From positions 1 to 45,044 of the forward strand of contig CAMCWB010000029.1 of NCBI GenBank assembly GCA_945882315.1: a stretch of 45,044 nucleotides of DNA. Direction: 5' to 3'. The notes under the pieces are model-generated. The model had not been told where the DNA came from and ran no database searches. It saw only the letters and a list, made by a program, of their open reading frames with translations. The number at the start of each line of letters is the position of its first letter. Positions within the stretch are counted from its first letter, which is position 1. This document shows positions 1 to 8,244 of this stretch, piece after piece. Position numbers and translations under genes: made by a program. This stretch comes from Bauldia litoralis (GTDB taxonomy: Bacteria > Pseudomonadota > Alphaproteobacteria > Rhizobiales > Kaistiaceae).

Positions 1-149
1 ATCATCGCCGCCTTCATTCGACGCTGGGCTATCTCAGCCCCATGAACTTCGAGAAGGCTCGCGCAAATGAAAGAAAGGGGCTTGGCGAGGAAGAAAGGAA
101 GGTCGCATAATCAACACGCCAAGGGAGACGTCATACCCGGCCAAGTTCA
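1..149 (+). mobile_element. Right end of an IS3-family insertion sequence (partial)
   Basis: The stretch holds the last codons of an IS3-family transposase followed by about 40 non-coding bases, as expected at the right end of such an element. Read from the outside, the end at about 149 begins TGAACTTGGCC, which suits the TG..CA termini of the family. The exact boundary is inferred from where the similarity of the neighbouring restriction-gene fragment stops. The left part lies outside the window, so the target duplication cannot be checked. Confidence 0.6.
3..110 (+). CDS. IS3-family transposase OrfB, C-terminal 35 residues (partial)
   Basis: In the frame starting at base 3 the translation reads HRRLHSTLGYLSPMNFEKAR and continues to a TAA at 108-110. 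The H-x-x-x-H-S-x-L-G-Y-x-S-P-x-x-F-E pattern is the classical C-terminus of IS3-family OrfB transposases (rve/DDE integrase core). The gene begins outside the window. The tail rich in Glu, Lys and Arg after ANERKG is ordinary variation. Family assignment is secure; the subgroup is not resolved. Confidence 0.85.
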   Translation, partial: HRRLHSTLGYLSPMNFEKARANERKGLGEEERKVA

Positions 150-509
150 GCGCATATCGGGCGCAGAGGGGGCCGAGCTCCAGGAGAGAATCTCCAAAAC
201 TGTTTCGCGTTTCTTTTGGGCGGTTGTATTTGATGGGAACAACAGAATTACCCAGATCAGTTCAGCGACCAATTGGAAGACCGCGTCAGCGCGCCCGCTG
301 AATTGGCGGTGCAACTTGATCAAGAAGCTATCGGGACCCTCGTCCGGGTTACTGTTAAACGCCTCCCTGATCTGATCGATGTTCGCCGCAGTCCAGATGC
401 TCTGGCCTGGGAATAACACCGAGCCGTCTGCGAGAAGGCATTGCTCACACCATTCTCGAGCGGCTGCGAAAATCGGAGCCGTGTTGCGGTCTGGATGGTA
501 GCGAGACAT
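147..509 (-). pseudogene. McrB-like AAA restriction protein, N-terminal remnant cut by the IS element
   Basis: The 120-residue minus-strand reading frame contains a segment (about residues 75-112) with QLVAELIWVILLFPSNTTAQ and, a little further on, VLEILSWS. It resembles the N-terminal region of McrB-type AAA restriction ATPases, where a conserved LLFPSNI..KKRE..WSWSG block precedes the GTPase/ATPase core. The frame ends in a TGA formed by the first bases of the adjacent insertion sequence at about 149, so the ATPase core is missing here. It is therefore a disrupted 5-methylcytosine or related restriction gene. The family call comes from this one block and is moderately sure. The start is the ATG at 509, with only a weak AGGGA-like site before it. 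Confidence 0.55.
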
Positions 510-839
510 TTCAGCATCCCTACAATTCCACTGCTATCCGGGGGGGGTCACCCACTCGTTAAGCAGGTTAGGCCGAAATTCAGTTCGACTAGGCGTCAAG
601 AGGACCGACGGCAGAAGAAACTATTCTAGCCTGAGAAATCCGGACGGAGCGAGGGGGCTGGGATCCAAGACGCATGCTGCCGCCGAGTGTTAGGCCAAGC
701 GGGCGGCGGGCCGAATCGATTTGGGTTTTTAGCCAGGTGGATGGGCATCTGGACGCTCGTGTGACTGACCGATGCTTACCTATAGCTTACCCGAGACATA
801 AAATCCAAAGAGCATGATTCCTTATGTATCTGAATTTGT
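510..839. other. Intergenic stretch with no recognised gene
   Basis: I see no convincing coding region, hairpin terminator or repeat here. Short open frames lack ribosome binding sites and family resemblance. It probably contains the promoter of the broken McrB-like gene and the old downstream flank of the tRNA-Arg gene. Confidence 0.5.
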
Positions 840-885
840 TGGTGATCCCGGCGCGATTCGAACGCGCGACCCTCAGATTAGGAAT
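840..885 (-). repeat. attL: displaced 3' end of tRNA-Arg with the 18-bp att core
   Basis: On the minus strand this is the 3' half of a tRNA: end of the anticodon loop, a perfect GCGCG/CGCGC T-arm stem around TTCGAAT, an acceptor strand and CCA. The 18-bp core at 868-885 equals the right junction. The acceptor strand here pairs with the GGTCCCG 5' end of the intact tRNA at least as well as the present partner does, with U-A in place of a G-U wobble. This copy is therefore probably the original host 3' end, and the island supplied the new one. The tRNA homology stops after 885. Confidence 0.85.
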
Positions 886-923
886 GTTACGTCCTATCTG
901 ATTTTATTGCGATATTTCTGTTT

Positions 924-948
924 GTGTATATATTAGTGTATAACTTTT
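924..948 (+). repeat. Candidate integrase arm-type site, left
   Basis: A GTGTATA half-site at 924-930 is followed at 936-948 by GTGTATAACTTTT. The same 13-mer, also preceded by GTGTATA, occurs in the same orientation at 17934-17956 just inside the right end. Tyrosine integrases of the lambda type bind such arm repeats beside the core. The site also lies immediately upstream of the recombinase operon and may overlap its promoter. Function is inferred from position and repetition only. Confidence 0.5.
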
Positions 949-978
949 CAGCCGTCTTAGCGGAGGGTTACCTTACCA

Positions 979-1581
979 ATGAACACGCAAAAGCCGAAGC
1001 GAGTCGCGATTTATGCTCGCGTTTCGACAGCCAGCCAAACCGTTGAAAACCAACTGTCCGAGTTGCGAGAAGTTGCAGAAAGAAACGGCTGGAGGATCAT
1101 CGCTGAACTCTCGGACAGCGGCATCAGCGGTGCGAAAGGGAGAGACCAGCGTCCTTCTTTTGACGAACTGTTGAGAAGAGCTACTCGGCGAGAGTTTGAC
1201 CTCATTATGGTCTGGGCAATCGACCGTCTCGGTCGGTCCATTCAGCACCTGGTCGGTTTTATGAACGAGATTCAAAGCTTGGGCGTGGATCTATATGTTC
1301 ATCAGCAAGCCATCGACACGACCACCCCATCGGGTCGTATGATTTTCGGCATCTTCTCGGCTCTCGGGGAATATGAGCGAGAACTCATTCGTGAACGCAT
1401 CATGGCTGGTCAAAGGCGAGCTAGAAGTCAGGGCGTCAAGATCGGTAGACCGACCAAAATGAACGATGCAGTGAGGACCTCAGTGCATCTACTGCGCGAC
1501 AAAGGAATGGCAATCCGTGAGATTGCAAAGCGGCTAGAAATCGGCGTTGGCACGGTCTACTCTGCTCTGAAAGCAGCCTAG
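979..1581 (+). CDS. Serine recombinase (resolvase/invertase family)
   Basis: The 200-residue protein is a small serine recombinase that cuts and rejoins DNA through a covalent 5'-phosphoserine link. It has the N-terminal catalytic domain with YARVST (nucleophile Ser16), the SGAKGRDQRP loop, the WAIDRLGRS motif and the ALGEYERELIRER helix. A C-terminal helix-turn-helix (GMAIREIAKRLEIGVGTVY) follows. Its length matches resolvases and invertases, not the large phage serine integrases. GGAGG at 962-966 lies 12 bases before the ATG. It ends 4 bases before the tyrosine integrase start, so the two are probably co-transcribed. It may resolve cointegrates or invert a segment; its recombination site is not identified. 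Confidence 0.9.
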   Translation: MNTQKPKRVAIYARVSTASQTVENQLSELREVAERNGWRIIAELSDSGISGAKGRDQRPSFDELLRRATRREFDLIMVWAIDRLGRSIQHLVGFMNEIQSLGVDLYVHQQAIDTTTPSGRMIFGIFSALGEYERELIRERIMAGQRRARSQGVKIGRPTKMNDAVRTSVHLLRDKGMAIREIAKRLEIGVGTVYSALKAA

Positions 1582-1585
1582 CTCT

Positions 1586-2815
1586 ATGACGAAAAGCCGT
1601 AATGCGGTTGACGGAAAAATCCATGTCATTCGCAAAGGTCTGGCGCTCTACAAAGTCAATGCGAGCCCGTATTATCGAGTTCGCATCTGGGTTCCATCTG
1701 AACGTCGCTACATCGTAAAGTCTACGAAACAGACCTCGCGGATTTCTGCGATGGAGACCGCTGATGAGTTTTTCGCTGAACTGAAGCAGCGAAAGTTCGT
1801 TGATGCCGTTCCCAAATCCAGACTCTTTGCTGCATATGCCGACAAGCTGATTGATCGACAGCGGCGACTGGCGGCTGACGGCGAGATTCATCCAAAGCAG
1901 CCCGCAAATGATGAATCCATTCTTCTTGGGGAGGGTGGTCTCGTCGGGTTCTTCGGCAGGCGTGATATTACGACGCTCAAAACCAGCGACCTAAAAGCTT
2001 ACTTCGAAAAACTCCGCGGTGGTCGAGCCGACAAATACGCACCATCAACACTGAACAAGAAGATCATCACGTTCAGAAAGGTGCTCAAGTTAGCTTATGA
2101 GGACGGTCTCATTCAGTCTCTGCCTGACACGCCGATGGCTCCCAGGCAGGACAACCCGCGTCCCTTCTTCAAGTTCGCTCCACTGGTTTCTGAAGAGCGG
2201 GACGAATATCAGATGCTGCTCAGAGGAGCCAAAGAACTCGCCAAGGGTGACGTTTCGGTAAGGGGTATTCCTGTTACGGACGAACTCTATGATTTCATCC
2301 TGTTCATGGCGCACTCGTTCCTGCGTCCCGTTGAAAGCGAGATTTTTGCGCTTCGACATAAACACGTGCATGTCGCAGAGAACCCTGAACGTCTTGTTCT
2401 AACGATAAGGGACGGAAAAACGGGTTTTAGGACAACGAACACTTTGGCGGCTTGTGTCTCGGTTTATGAGCGTATCTGCCGTCGGTTTCCCGATCACAGT
2501 GCGGACAGCTTCCTTTTTCTACCCTCTTACGAAAACAGAAGGACCGCGATCAGAATCATCAACCGTCAGTTTAATTATCTGCTGTCGCAGCTCGGCATTA
2601 AGACCGATCAAATTACCAACCAAACGCACACCGTCTATTCCCTTCGCCACACAGCAATCTGCATGCGGCTGATTAAGTCAGAGGGCAAAGTGAACATTTT
2701 CAATCTGGCGAAAACAGCGGGAACGTCGGTCGAGCAAATCGAGAGGTTCTATGCACGGCATCTGCCCCTGTCTGCGGAGATGGCGCGAAATCTTCAGAGC
2801 TTCGGAGATAGGTGA
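1586..2815 (+). CDS. Tyrosine-family integrase of the island
   Basis: The 409-residue phage-type tyrosine recombinase is the likely enzyme for insertion into tRNA-Arg. The N-terminal half (about 75-190) matches a SAM-like core-binding domain in layout. The C-terminal catalytic domain shows Arg247 (FLRPVE), Lys278 (DGKTGF), YSLRHT with Arg354 and His355, and the nucleophile Tyr389 (ERFYARH). Tyr351 sits where many relatives have His. The ATG lies directly after the resolvase stop, consistent with translational coupling. Position next to attL and the direction of reading away from the junction are typical for an island integrase. Residue assignments are by eye. Confidence 0.9.
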   Translation: MTKSRNAVDGKIHVIRKGLALYKVNASPYYRVRIWVPSERRYIVKSTKQTSRISAMETADEFFAELKQRKFVDAVPKSRLFAAYADKLIDRQRRLAADGEIHPKQPANDESILLGEGGLVGFFGRRDITTLKTSDLKAYFEKLRGGRADKYAPSTLNKKIITFRKVLKLAYEDGLIQSLPDTPMAPRQDNPRPFFKFAPLVSEERDEYQMLLRGAKELAKGDVSVRGIPVTDELYDFILFMAHSFLRPVESEIFALRHKHVHVAENPERLVLTIRDGKTGFRTTNTLAACVSVYERICRRFPDHSADSFLFLPSYENRRTAIRIINRQFNYLLSQLGIKTDQITNQTHTVYSLRHTAICMRLIKSEGKVNIFNLAKTAGTSVEQIERFYARHLPLSAEMARNLQSFGDR

Positions 2816-3003
2816 GCGCAAGGGACGCTACGTGTGTGCAGGGATTTCGTCCTGAGGCGCGATACGCACGCTTCGCGGAAAGTGGGGCATTACGGGTGCT
2901 CGGGACGAGTTGACAAGTATGCCTTAGTCAGATCGGTTTCTATCTTTCAAACTGGGAAGTCGTTTGCAGTCTCTGAGGTCGGCGAGAGCCAGGGAGGAGC
3001 GGG

Positions 3004-4393
3004 ATGCCTCGGTGCCAAGCTGCAGCGGTCTTCGCAATCTTTTGGGCGTTTGGGAGCGCGGCAGAAGCAGGCTGCGAGAATTACACGGATGGATCAATGT
3101 CGTCTCCCGCTCCGCGGGTCAGGATTTGCTACCAGGACAAATGCGATGAAACGACCTTGGACTACGCATGCGCTAACGTGAGTAGCGCGCAGTTTGCATA
3201 CGCTGTTGGATGGTCAGTCTCTGCCGAGATAAGGGAAGATGGCAGGACGGATGTTGCAATCTCTTGGAAAGGGAGACCGATAAGTCCCGAGAAGCACAAA
3301 TTCCTCACGTGCCATCAATACGAAGTTGATGCAGATGCGTGTTGGCAAGGGGCGAAAGCTGCTGAGGACGAAGATGGCGAAGGGGAGATTGGCGAGCTGA
3401 CGTTAAGCGGCGACTGGCACGAGGACGCCACATGTAGTCAGTCTGTGGAGGGTCGGGATGATCCGTGGACGATAGCGCAATCTCAGGACGGATGGACGAT
3501 CTCTCGGTACGAGTACGGATGTAGACTCTTTCGACCCCATTTTATCGATGAGACTGTCGTCGAATTCGCTGCTGAATGTGCCATTGAGGAGGATTCAGCC
3601 ACTGAAGGGAAAATGCGTTTCGATGTCCAGTCGTATGAGACAATTAGGGCAACTTTCCCCGACTCGCGCAGCCTCATGCTCCATAGGTGCACGTTAGATG
3701 CCTCTGACGATCAAAAAGTAAGCGCATCGGATAGCGCGCCAACAAGTGACCCCTCCCGCACTCAGTTATTCGAAGAGAAGATTGACAGTGCATACTCGAA
3801 TTTTTGGACAGGGATGCGCGTCTCAGGAGATGGTGCAGAGCAAACCGACGTCCACATTCGAGGTGAAGGCAAGGGGGTTAATTTCAACGGCATTCTGAGC
3901 ATAAATTGTGAAAGTAAATCGGGGGCGTCTTGGAAAACCTCAGAAATTGAAGCTGAAGAAGTTGTTCCAGGCGAAGTCGTAATTGCGGCACGAAAATCTT
4001 TTTGCTCCGCGGAGAATTCTGCAACCAACACACTTCAACTTCAACAGGACCTCAATCTGACCGCCGTCGAAATCAGTGATTTGATAAGCCGAGTAACACG
4101 TTGTTGGAATATACAGCAGGCACCACCAGAAATCGCCGACTTGCGAGTTAGGGTGCAAGTAACTCTAAACCGCGATGGAACGCTGGCGCATTCACCAAAG
4201 GTTCTTGACGCTGCTGAGACGGAATATGGACGAATATGGACGGGCTCTCGCAGAGAGTGCCGTTCGCGCGTTAGAGAGGTGTGCTCCTTTTGCTTTACCG
4301 TCTCATAAGTATGAGTCGTGGCAAGTGATGAACATAACGTTTGATCCACGAGAGATGATGTCCCCTGATGGAGGCTCTTCCCCATCTCAATAG
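3004..4393 (+). pseudogene. Exported protein with TolA/TonB-like C-terminal domain, frameshifted by a 10-bp duplication
   Basis: It starts at an ATG behind a strong AGGGAGGAGC site and has a signal peptide (AVFAIFWAFGSAAEA, cleavage near residue 22), then a Cys-rich unknown region. From about residue 340 there is a TolA-C/TonB-C-like domain: LTAVEISDLISRVTRCW, then VRVQVTLNRDGTL. In the family this is followed by a block such as ALERCAPFALP and FDPREM. Here that block lies in another frame (4243-4393). A perfect 10-bp tandem duplication (gaatatggac at 4222-4231 and 4232-4241) causes the shift; with one copy removed the frame reads through to the TAG at 4393. As it stands, translation leaves the family after EYGR and stops at 4308. 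Such domains usually bridge periplasmic partners; here the role is unknown. Confidence 0.8.
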
Positions 4394-4575
4394 GAATTCG
4401 GATAGACCATCGTCTTTCCGATCTGCTCGCACCAATATTCCGCGACTTGTCTGCGATCTGGAAATACCCGAATTGAGAGTCGCTTGAAAATGAGCATCGG
4501 CGGCAAGGGGGTCTGGTCGGACTTCGTCGCTTGCTTCCCCTCCCTCAGCAGCATGAACTCCCGAAAACCAATCAT
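4387..4575 (-). CDS. Small unknown protein, third gene of the RHH operon
   Basis: A 62-residue protein whose ATG overlaps the stop of the preceding gene by four bases (ATGA type). That is the main evidence that it is translated. It is mildly basic, has no membrane segment, and I recognise no family. Its end overlaps the last bases of the convergent TolA-domain gene. The compact three-gene layout suggests it works with the RHH protein. Confidence 0.55.
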   Translation of the reverse strand: MIGFREFMLLREGKQATKSDQTPLPPMLIFKRLSIRVFPDRRQVAEYWCEQIGKTMVYPNSY

Positions 4576-4784
4576 TGCGAGGTTTTCACAATCAAAACAC
4601 GAACGCCAAAGTCGTCCGTGTCGATGGCATCGATAGCTGCGCTGACAGTGGACAGAAGGGCACGCTTGTCGCTCTTGGAATGCGTTCCTTTGCGAACGGC
4701 AGCATCACTGAATGCGTGGAACTGGCGATTGAGGGCATGGAGCGCGTGAGAGAACTTGGTCTTGTCAGTGGTGAAGGCGCTCAT
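4572..4784 (-). CDS. Small unknown helical protein, second gene of the RHH operon
   Basis: A 70-residue protein with predicted helical, basic and polar character (KFSHALHALNRQFHAFSDA). It overlaps both neighbours by four bases at start and stop, which strongly suggests translational coupling. No known domain is recognised. Being encoded directly after an RHH protein, it could be the partner of an antitoxin-like regulator or a mobilisation accessory factor, but neither can be shown from the sequence. Confidence 0.55.
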   Translation of the reverse strand: MSAFTTDKTKFSHALHALNRQFHAFSDAAVRKGTHSKSDKRALLSTVSAAIDAIDTDDFGVRVLIVKTSQ

Positions 4785-4963
4785 TGTGAGGATCTTCCCA
4801 GAAGATCGGGGTTGTCATGGCACAGGCTGACGTAGCGCGTAATCGCCTCGCGAATGACTTCGGACGTATATCGATTTGAGGCATCCGCAATAGAATCCAG
4901 GGCGGCAGACAATGTGTTCGGAATCCGAAATGTTCGAGTTCGGTTATAAATATGTCGTTTCAT
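4781..4963 (-). CDS. Ribbon-helix-helix DNA-binding protein
   Basis: A 60-residue protein with the pattern of the MetJ/Arc/CopG fold: a short beta strand (RTFRIPNTLSAALDSIA) followed by SNRYTSEVIREAITRYV. It would bind DNA as a dimer of dimers. It is first in a three-gene operon with four-base overlaps, and the AT-rich region in front (4964-5167) holds a palindrome and TATTACG repeats that would suit autoregulation. RHH proteins of this size serve as repressors, antitoxins or relaxosome accessory proteins; the choice is open. Confidence 0.75.
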   Translation of the reverse strand: MKRHIYNRTRTFRIPNTLSAALDSIADASNRYTSEVIREAITRYVSLCHDNPDLLGRSSQ

Positions 4964-5027
4964 ATAATTTTCCTTTTAATAGAGAAGGCACGGGCAGAAG
5001 TGCTTTTATAACGTCGATTTTGGTAGT

Positions 5028-5132
5028 CCCGTTATTACGTAATTATTACGGGATATACGACTATTTATAATACGGAGGATCTAATCTACGGAAAAATGTT
5101 CTCGAAAAAAATAATATTACAAAAATATTACG
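5028..5132. promoter_or_regulatory. Candidate operator: palindrome and TATTACG repeats
   Basis: A 25-bp imperfect palindrome at 5028-5052 has CCCGT/ACGGG arms around a perfect ATTACGTAAT centre. TATTACG occurs three times in the same orientation (5033-5039, 5044-5050, 5126-5132). The region is strongly AT-rich between the RHH operon start and the end of the glycosyltransferase-like gene. RHH proteins typically bind such iterated short sites, so autoregulation is likely. It could alternatively be part of a transfer or replication origin. Confidence 0.5.
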
Positions 5133-5167
5133 GTGGCAGGGTTACCCTAGGCGGAAGGCACTTCAAA

Positions 5168-6160
5168 TTAAAGCAAGGCGTCAAGCTTGTTTGAGAACAT
5201 CTTTTTATAATCAGAGATGCTGGGTAGCCTACGCTCATATTCTCGCCGTATCGTCCGAAATCGCGTCTGAAAAGACTTCTCACTCAGCTTTTCACCGATT
5301 TCGGAGGAGTCGTAAATCCGCTGCCAATCGTCCCAGACGACCTTGTTTGAAGCGTCGTAATTTTCCCAAACGAAGGGCATTACCCCGCATGCGAGACTTT
5401 CGGCATATCGGGCAGTGATTGCTTTTGGATCTATCCAGTTGAAGCAAAGAGTCGACTTCACCATCCAAAGCCACGGGGCGAGGTTCTCGAATTTTTTCTC
5501 CCACTTCTGATAGGGATCGATGCCTCGGACGCGACCCCAAAAGCAGGTCGCCAGTTCAGACTCTTGTAACTCGCGGAGCACGGCATGCCGCATATCCCCC
5601 GACCGTTTGCCGTCAGGAAGCTTGCTTTTGTCTGAGCCCCAGTATGCAAAATCAATGATCCTTGTCTTTGCGTGCAGGTCAGAAAAGCGGTCTTTGATGA
5701 AGTGATATTTCATTCCGTGTATGCCAAAGGGAAAGTCGTCCTCATCGACAATGCGATAGTCGATGGATCGATTCTGAAAAGTCCTGGTTCTATAGAGTTC
5801 GATGGAATCTGCTCGGTCTGAACGGAGCAGAATGACTCGCTTTCCTGCGATGGCTTTGCCGATGCGCCGAACCTGCTGATTCGAAGCGTTGACACTCAAC
5901 GAATGCAGTTTTCCTGGTACCCAGTAGGTGAACTCTGCTTCGGATGGAATGATGACAACGTCAGCTAGTTCAAGAGCCTTGAGATTGGTCGGCTTGCGCG
6001 CCGTATCAAAGTTCGCGAATGAGAACTTGAAGTATGAATAATCGTGTTGCGGATTTGCGCGAATGAATGCGCGAAGGCATTCATAAAAGCTGTCCAATAT
6101 CGTCGTCAGCGGGCGTTCATAGTGAACACCCTGTCTGAGCCTGCAAATAGCGATTTTCAC
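5168..6160 (-). CDS. Glycosyltransferase-like protein (GT-B type suspected)
   Basis: A 330-residue protein without signal peptide or membrane segment. Residues around 255-275 read ITARYAESLACGVMPFV, resembling the E-A-x-A-C-G-x-P nucleotide-sugar motif of GT-B glycosyltransferases. The N-terminal part has alternating strands and helices (ADVVIIPSEAEF, GKRVILLRSDRAD). It starts with GTG 14 bases after the stop of the methyltransferase fusion gene, so the two form one transcription unit. Lacking envelope-polysaccharide neighbours, it may act on DNA or on another product of the cluster; DNA glycosylation is known in phages. The family call is only moderately sure and the substrate is unknown. 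Confidence 0.5.
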   Translation of the reverse strand: MKIAICRLRQGVHYERPLTTILDSFYECLRAFIRANPQHDYSYFKFSFANFDTARKPTNLKALELADVVIIPSEAEFTYWVPGKLHSLSVNASNQQVRRIGKAIAGKRVILLRSDRADSIELYRTRTFQNRSIDYRIVDEDDFPFGIHGMKYHFIKDRFSDLHAKTRIIDFAYWGSDKSKLPDGKRSGDMRHAVLRELQESELATCFWGRVRGIDPYQKWEKKFENLAPWLWMVKSTLCFNWIDPKAITARYAESLACGVMPFVWENYDASNKVVWDDWQRIYDSSEIGEKLSEKSFQTRFRTIRREYERRLPSISDYKKMFSNKLDALL

Positions 6161-6174
6161 GAGCTTGTCATCCG

Positions 6175-8244
6175 CTACGCAACATTCCAGATCAAAGCTC
6201 CGTCTGATCCCCGCTTTTGAACAAAAGACCAGAGTTTCGCGTCATAGTATTTTTCGGCTGGATAAGGCGGTTGATCGTCATGCGTTACGGGCTGATCGTA
6301 CTTGTAGGGCGAAGCGAAAACCTTCGCTCTACCCACATTCTGCTTCGTCAGCTTATGCCCAACCTCAACCGCGAACACCTTGGCGTCGGGAAACGCAAGC
6401 TGAAGCCCTCTGCTCAATGTTCCACTGGAAGCGACCGTCCAAATCTCATTGGGCGTAATCGAGATGTTGCGGGCAACCTTCACAATTGATGCAAGCACGG
6501 TCGGATCGTCAAAGCCGATTCGCATTAGTCGTCTTTTTGCGGGGCGCTTCGCGGCGTAGTCTCTCGCCCGCTTTTCGGTAACGGTAAGCATGCCATTCTC
6601 AATAGGAATGATCTTGCCACCGAGCCCTGCGAACTGCTTTTGATGCCAGGTTAGTTCATTCCGCTTCGCCATGAAGCAGACTGCTTTCTTCCCATACCTC
6701 TTGCACAGATATGCAAGCGAAATTGCGCCCCAGCCGACCTTGTTTGAGCCACCGTAGACAAACTCGTCTTCGGGCGCGGTTGAGACGAGGTAATCCAGAA
6801 AGCGTATCTTGCTTCCGTATTCCAAGAGGTCATCGCGAACGACGATGAACCGTCCCACACGTTCGATGACGGGACGAGGAAAAGGATCTGTCCAGTTTCT
6901 CAGATCAGGCAAACTCGTTGGCTTAGCCACTACGGCAGGCTGCCCTGACTTGGTTGCGCCAATTACGCGGCTTCTCGGCTGCTGGGCAACGATGCCTTCA
7001 TCTGGAGTTGGCTTGCGAAACAAAAAGACAGGCTCGTGTTTGAAGAGCTTGCCTTTGACCTGGACAACGTGACGAGATGTGCCTGCCTTCCTCGTTGCTG
7101 GTGTCATTGACATTGCGAGTTTGTAGAACCCCGCACCGACAAAACCCGCTTTAGTCGCGAGCTTGCGAGCATCTCTCTCAAGATGAGGTGCTTCACCTAC
7201 GTCAGCAATATTGAGGACGAAATGTCCATTGGGCTTCAGAAGGTCGAATGCTCCGCTCATAAGCGAATAGTAGAACTTGTCGCGCCACTCCTCATACTCG
7301 GGATAGCGATTAGCAGATTGCTTTTGGTTTTTGGGATTGTAGTTCTCAGCAGCAAAATACGGCGGGCTGGTGATAACAAGATCGACTTTACCAGATAGGC
7401 GCTTTGCGCTCCTGCTTTTTAGCCAGTCCTCAAAAGGCTTATAAGAAATAGTCGCATCTCGGGGACCAGATAGCTCTTTCTTGAGCCAGATGTTGACGCG
7501 ACGAAGTAGCCCGTCATACGCATCTCGATTTCGAAACTCGGGATCAATTCCGTAGTAATGGACGTGACCTTTTCTGTTCACCAACAGTGAGCCAAGTAGC
7601 CTGCCGCCCCAACCAGCACAAGGATCGACAATGATTCCATCGCCGTCCTTTGGGAGGAACTTGTCGGCAAAAAACTTGGCGTGGAAGGGTGGGAACGCAG
7701 TGCCTAAACTCTTGTCGAACTCCATAAAGGCAAGCGCCGTGCGAAGCGCACTGTCACCTTTCCTAAAGCCTTGCTTACTCTCGTTGCGGGCATCGAATAA
7801 CTTCTCGAGTTTGCGGACCAGCGCGGGGGCTTTCTTTCTGATCTGCTCCGACAGATCGCCCGCTTTTGTCTTCATTTTCCAGATTTGCTTCTGTGACCAA
7901 TATGTATGCGTCGAACCTGGGCTGCCTTTCGCCAGCACATTTCGCTTGTTCTTTATGTCGTCGGTGTAGAGGAACTGGTCGGCTGGCGCGGCAAGAAGCC
8001 TTCGCAGATCACGCATCTCTTTCTTGAACGGCACATTCGCCTTGAGCGACAGTGTGTCTGACTTGATCGTTTTAGCTAAAGCCTCGAGGAGATCGTCGAT
8101 ATATTTCCTGCGCTGGTTCGTTTGGAGCGCGAGGACGGCGTCGAGAGGCAGATCGACGGCAGACCCCTGCAAGACATAATCGAGTCGTGGCTTCTTAGGG
8201 CGGCGCTTCTTGATGCTAGGCAAGATGCCCTTTGGCTTTTTCAT
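6175..8244 (-). CDS. DNA methyltransferase fused to a PLP-dependent fold-type-II-like domain
   Basis: Counting from the ATG at 8244, residues about 185-410 form an amino-methyltransferase: SAM-binding motif I DPCAGWGGRLLG (207-218) and catalytic motif TSPPYF (292-297), with (S/D/N)PPY typical of N6-adenine or N4-cytosine enzymes. Residues about 465-689 resemble the ACC deaminase/D-cysteine desulfhydrase group of PLP enzymes: RDDLLEYGSKIRFLDYL with candidate Schiff-base Lys479, YGGSNKVGWGA, and a SSGTLSRG loop for phosphate binding. The pairing suggests modification beyond simple methylation. The frame is also open to a TTG at 8283, but AAAGG just before 8244 favours the ATG; an ATG at 8256 has no such site. 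It overlaps the upstream gene. Confidence 0.75.
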   Translation of the reverse strand: MKKPKGILPSIKKRRPKKPRLDYVLQGSAVDLPLDAVLALQTNQRRKYIDDLLEALAKTIKSDTLSLKANVPFKKEMRDLRRLLAAPADQFLYTDDIKNKRNVLAKGSPGSTHTYWSQKQIWKMKTKAGDLSEQIRKKAPALVRKLEKLFDARNESKQGFRKGDSALRTALAFMEFDKSLGTAFPPFHAKFFADKFLPKDGDGIIVDPCAGWGGRLLGSLLVNRKGHVHYYGIDPEFRNRDAYDGLLRRVNIWLKKELSGPRDATISYKPFEDWLKSRSAKRLSGKVDLVITSPPYFAAENYNPKNQKQSANRYPEYEEWRDKFYYSLMSGAFDLLKPNGHFVLNIADVGEAPHLERDARKLATKAGFVGAGFYKLAMSMTPATRKAGTSRHVVQVKGKLFKHEPVFLFRKPTPDEGIVAQQPRSRVIGATKSGQPAVVAKPTSLPDLRNWTDPFPRPVIERVGRFIVVRDDLLEYGSKIRFLDYLVSTAPEDEFVYGGSNKVGWGAISLAYLCKRYGKKAVCFMAKRNELTWHQKQFAGLGGKIIPIENGMLTVTEKRARDYAAKRPAKRRLMRIGFDDPTVLASIVKVARNISITPNEIWTVASSGTLSRGLQLAFPDAKVFAVEVGHKLTKQNVGRAKVFASPYKYDQPVTHDDQPPYPAEKYYDAKLWSFVQKRGSDGALIWNVA

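Noticed and set aside
67-375. Plus-strand 102-codon frame near the window start
   Set aside because: It runs in another frame through the transposase end and opposite the McrB-like fragment, with no support.
2909-2945. TTGACA-like promoter before the TolA-domain gene
   Set aside because: The -35 is good but no -10 at a suitable distance could be found.
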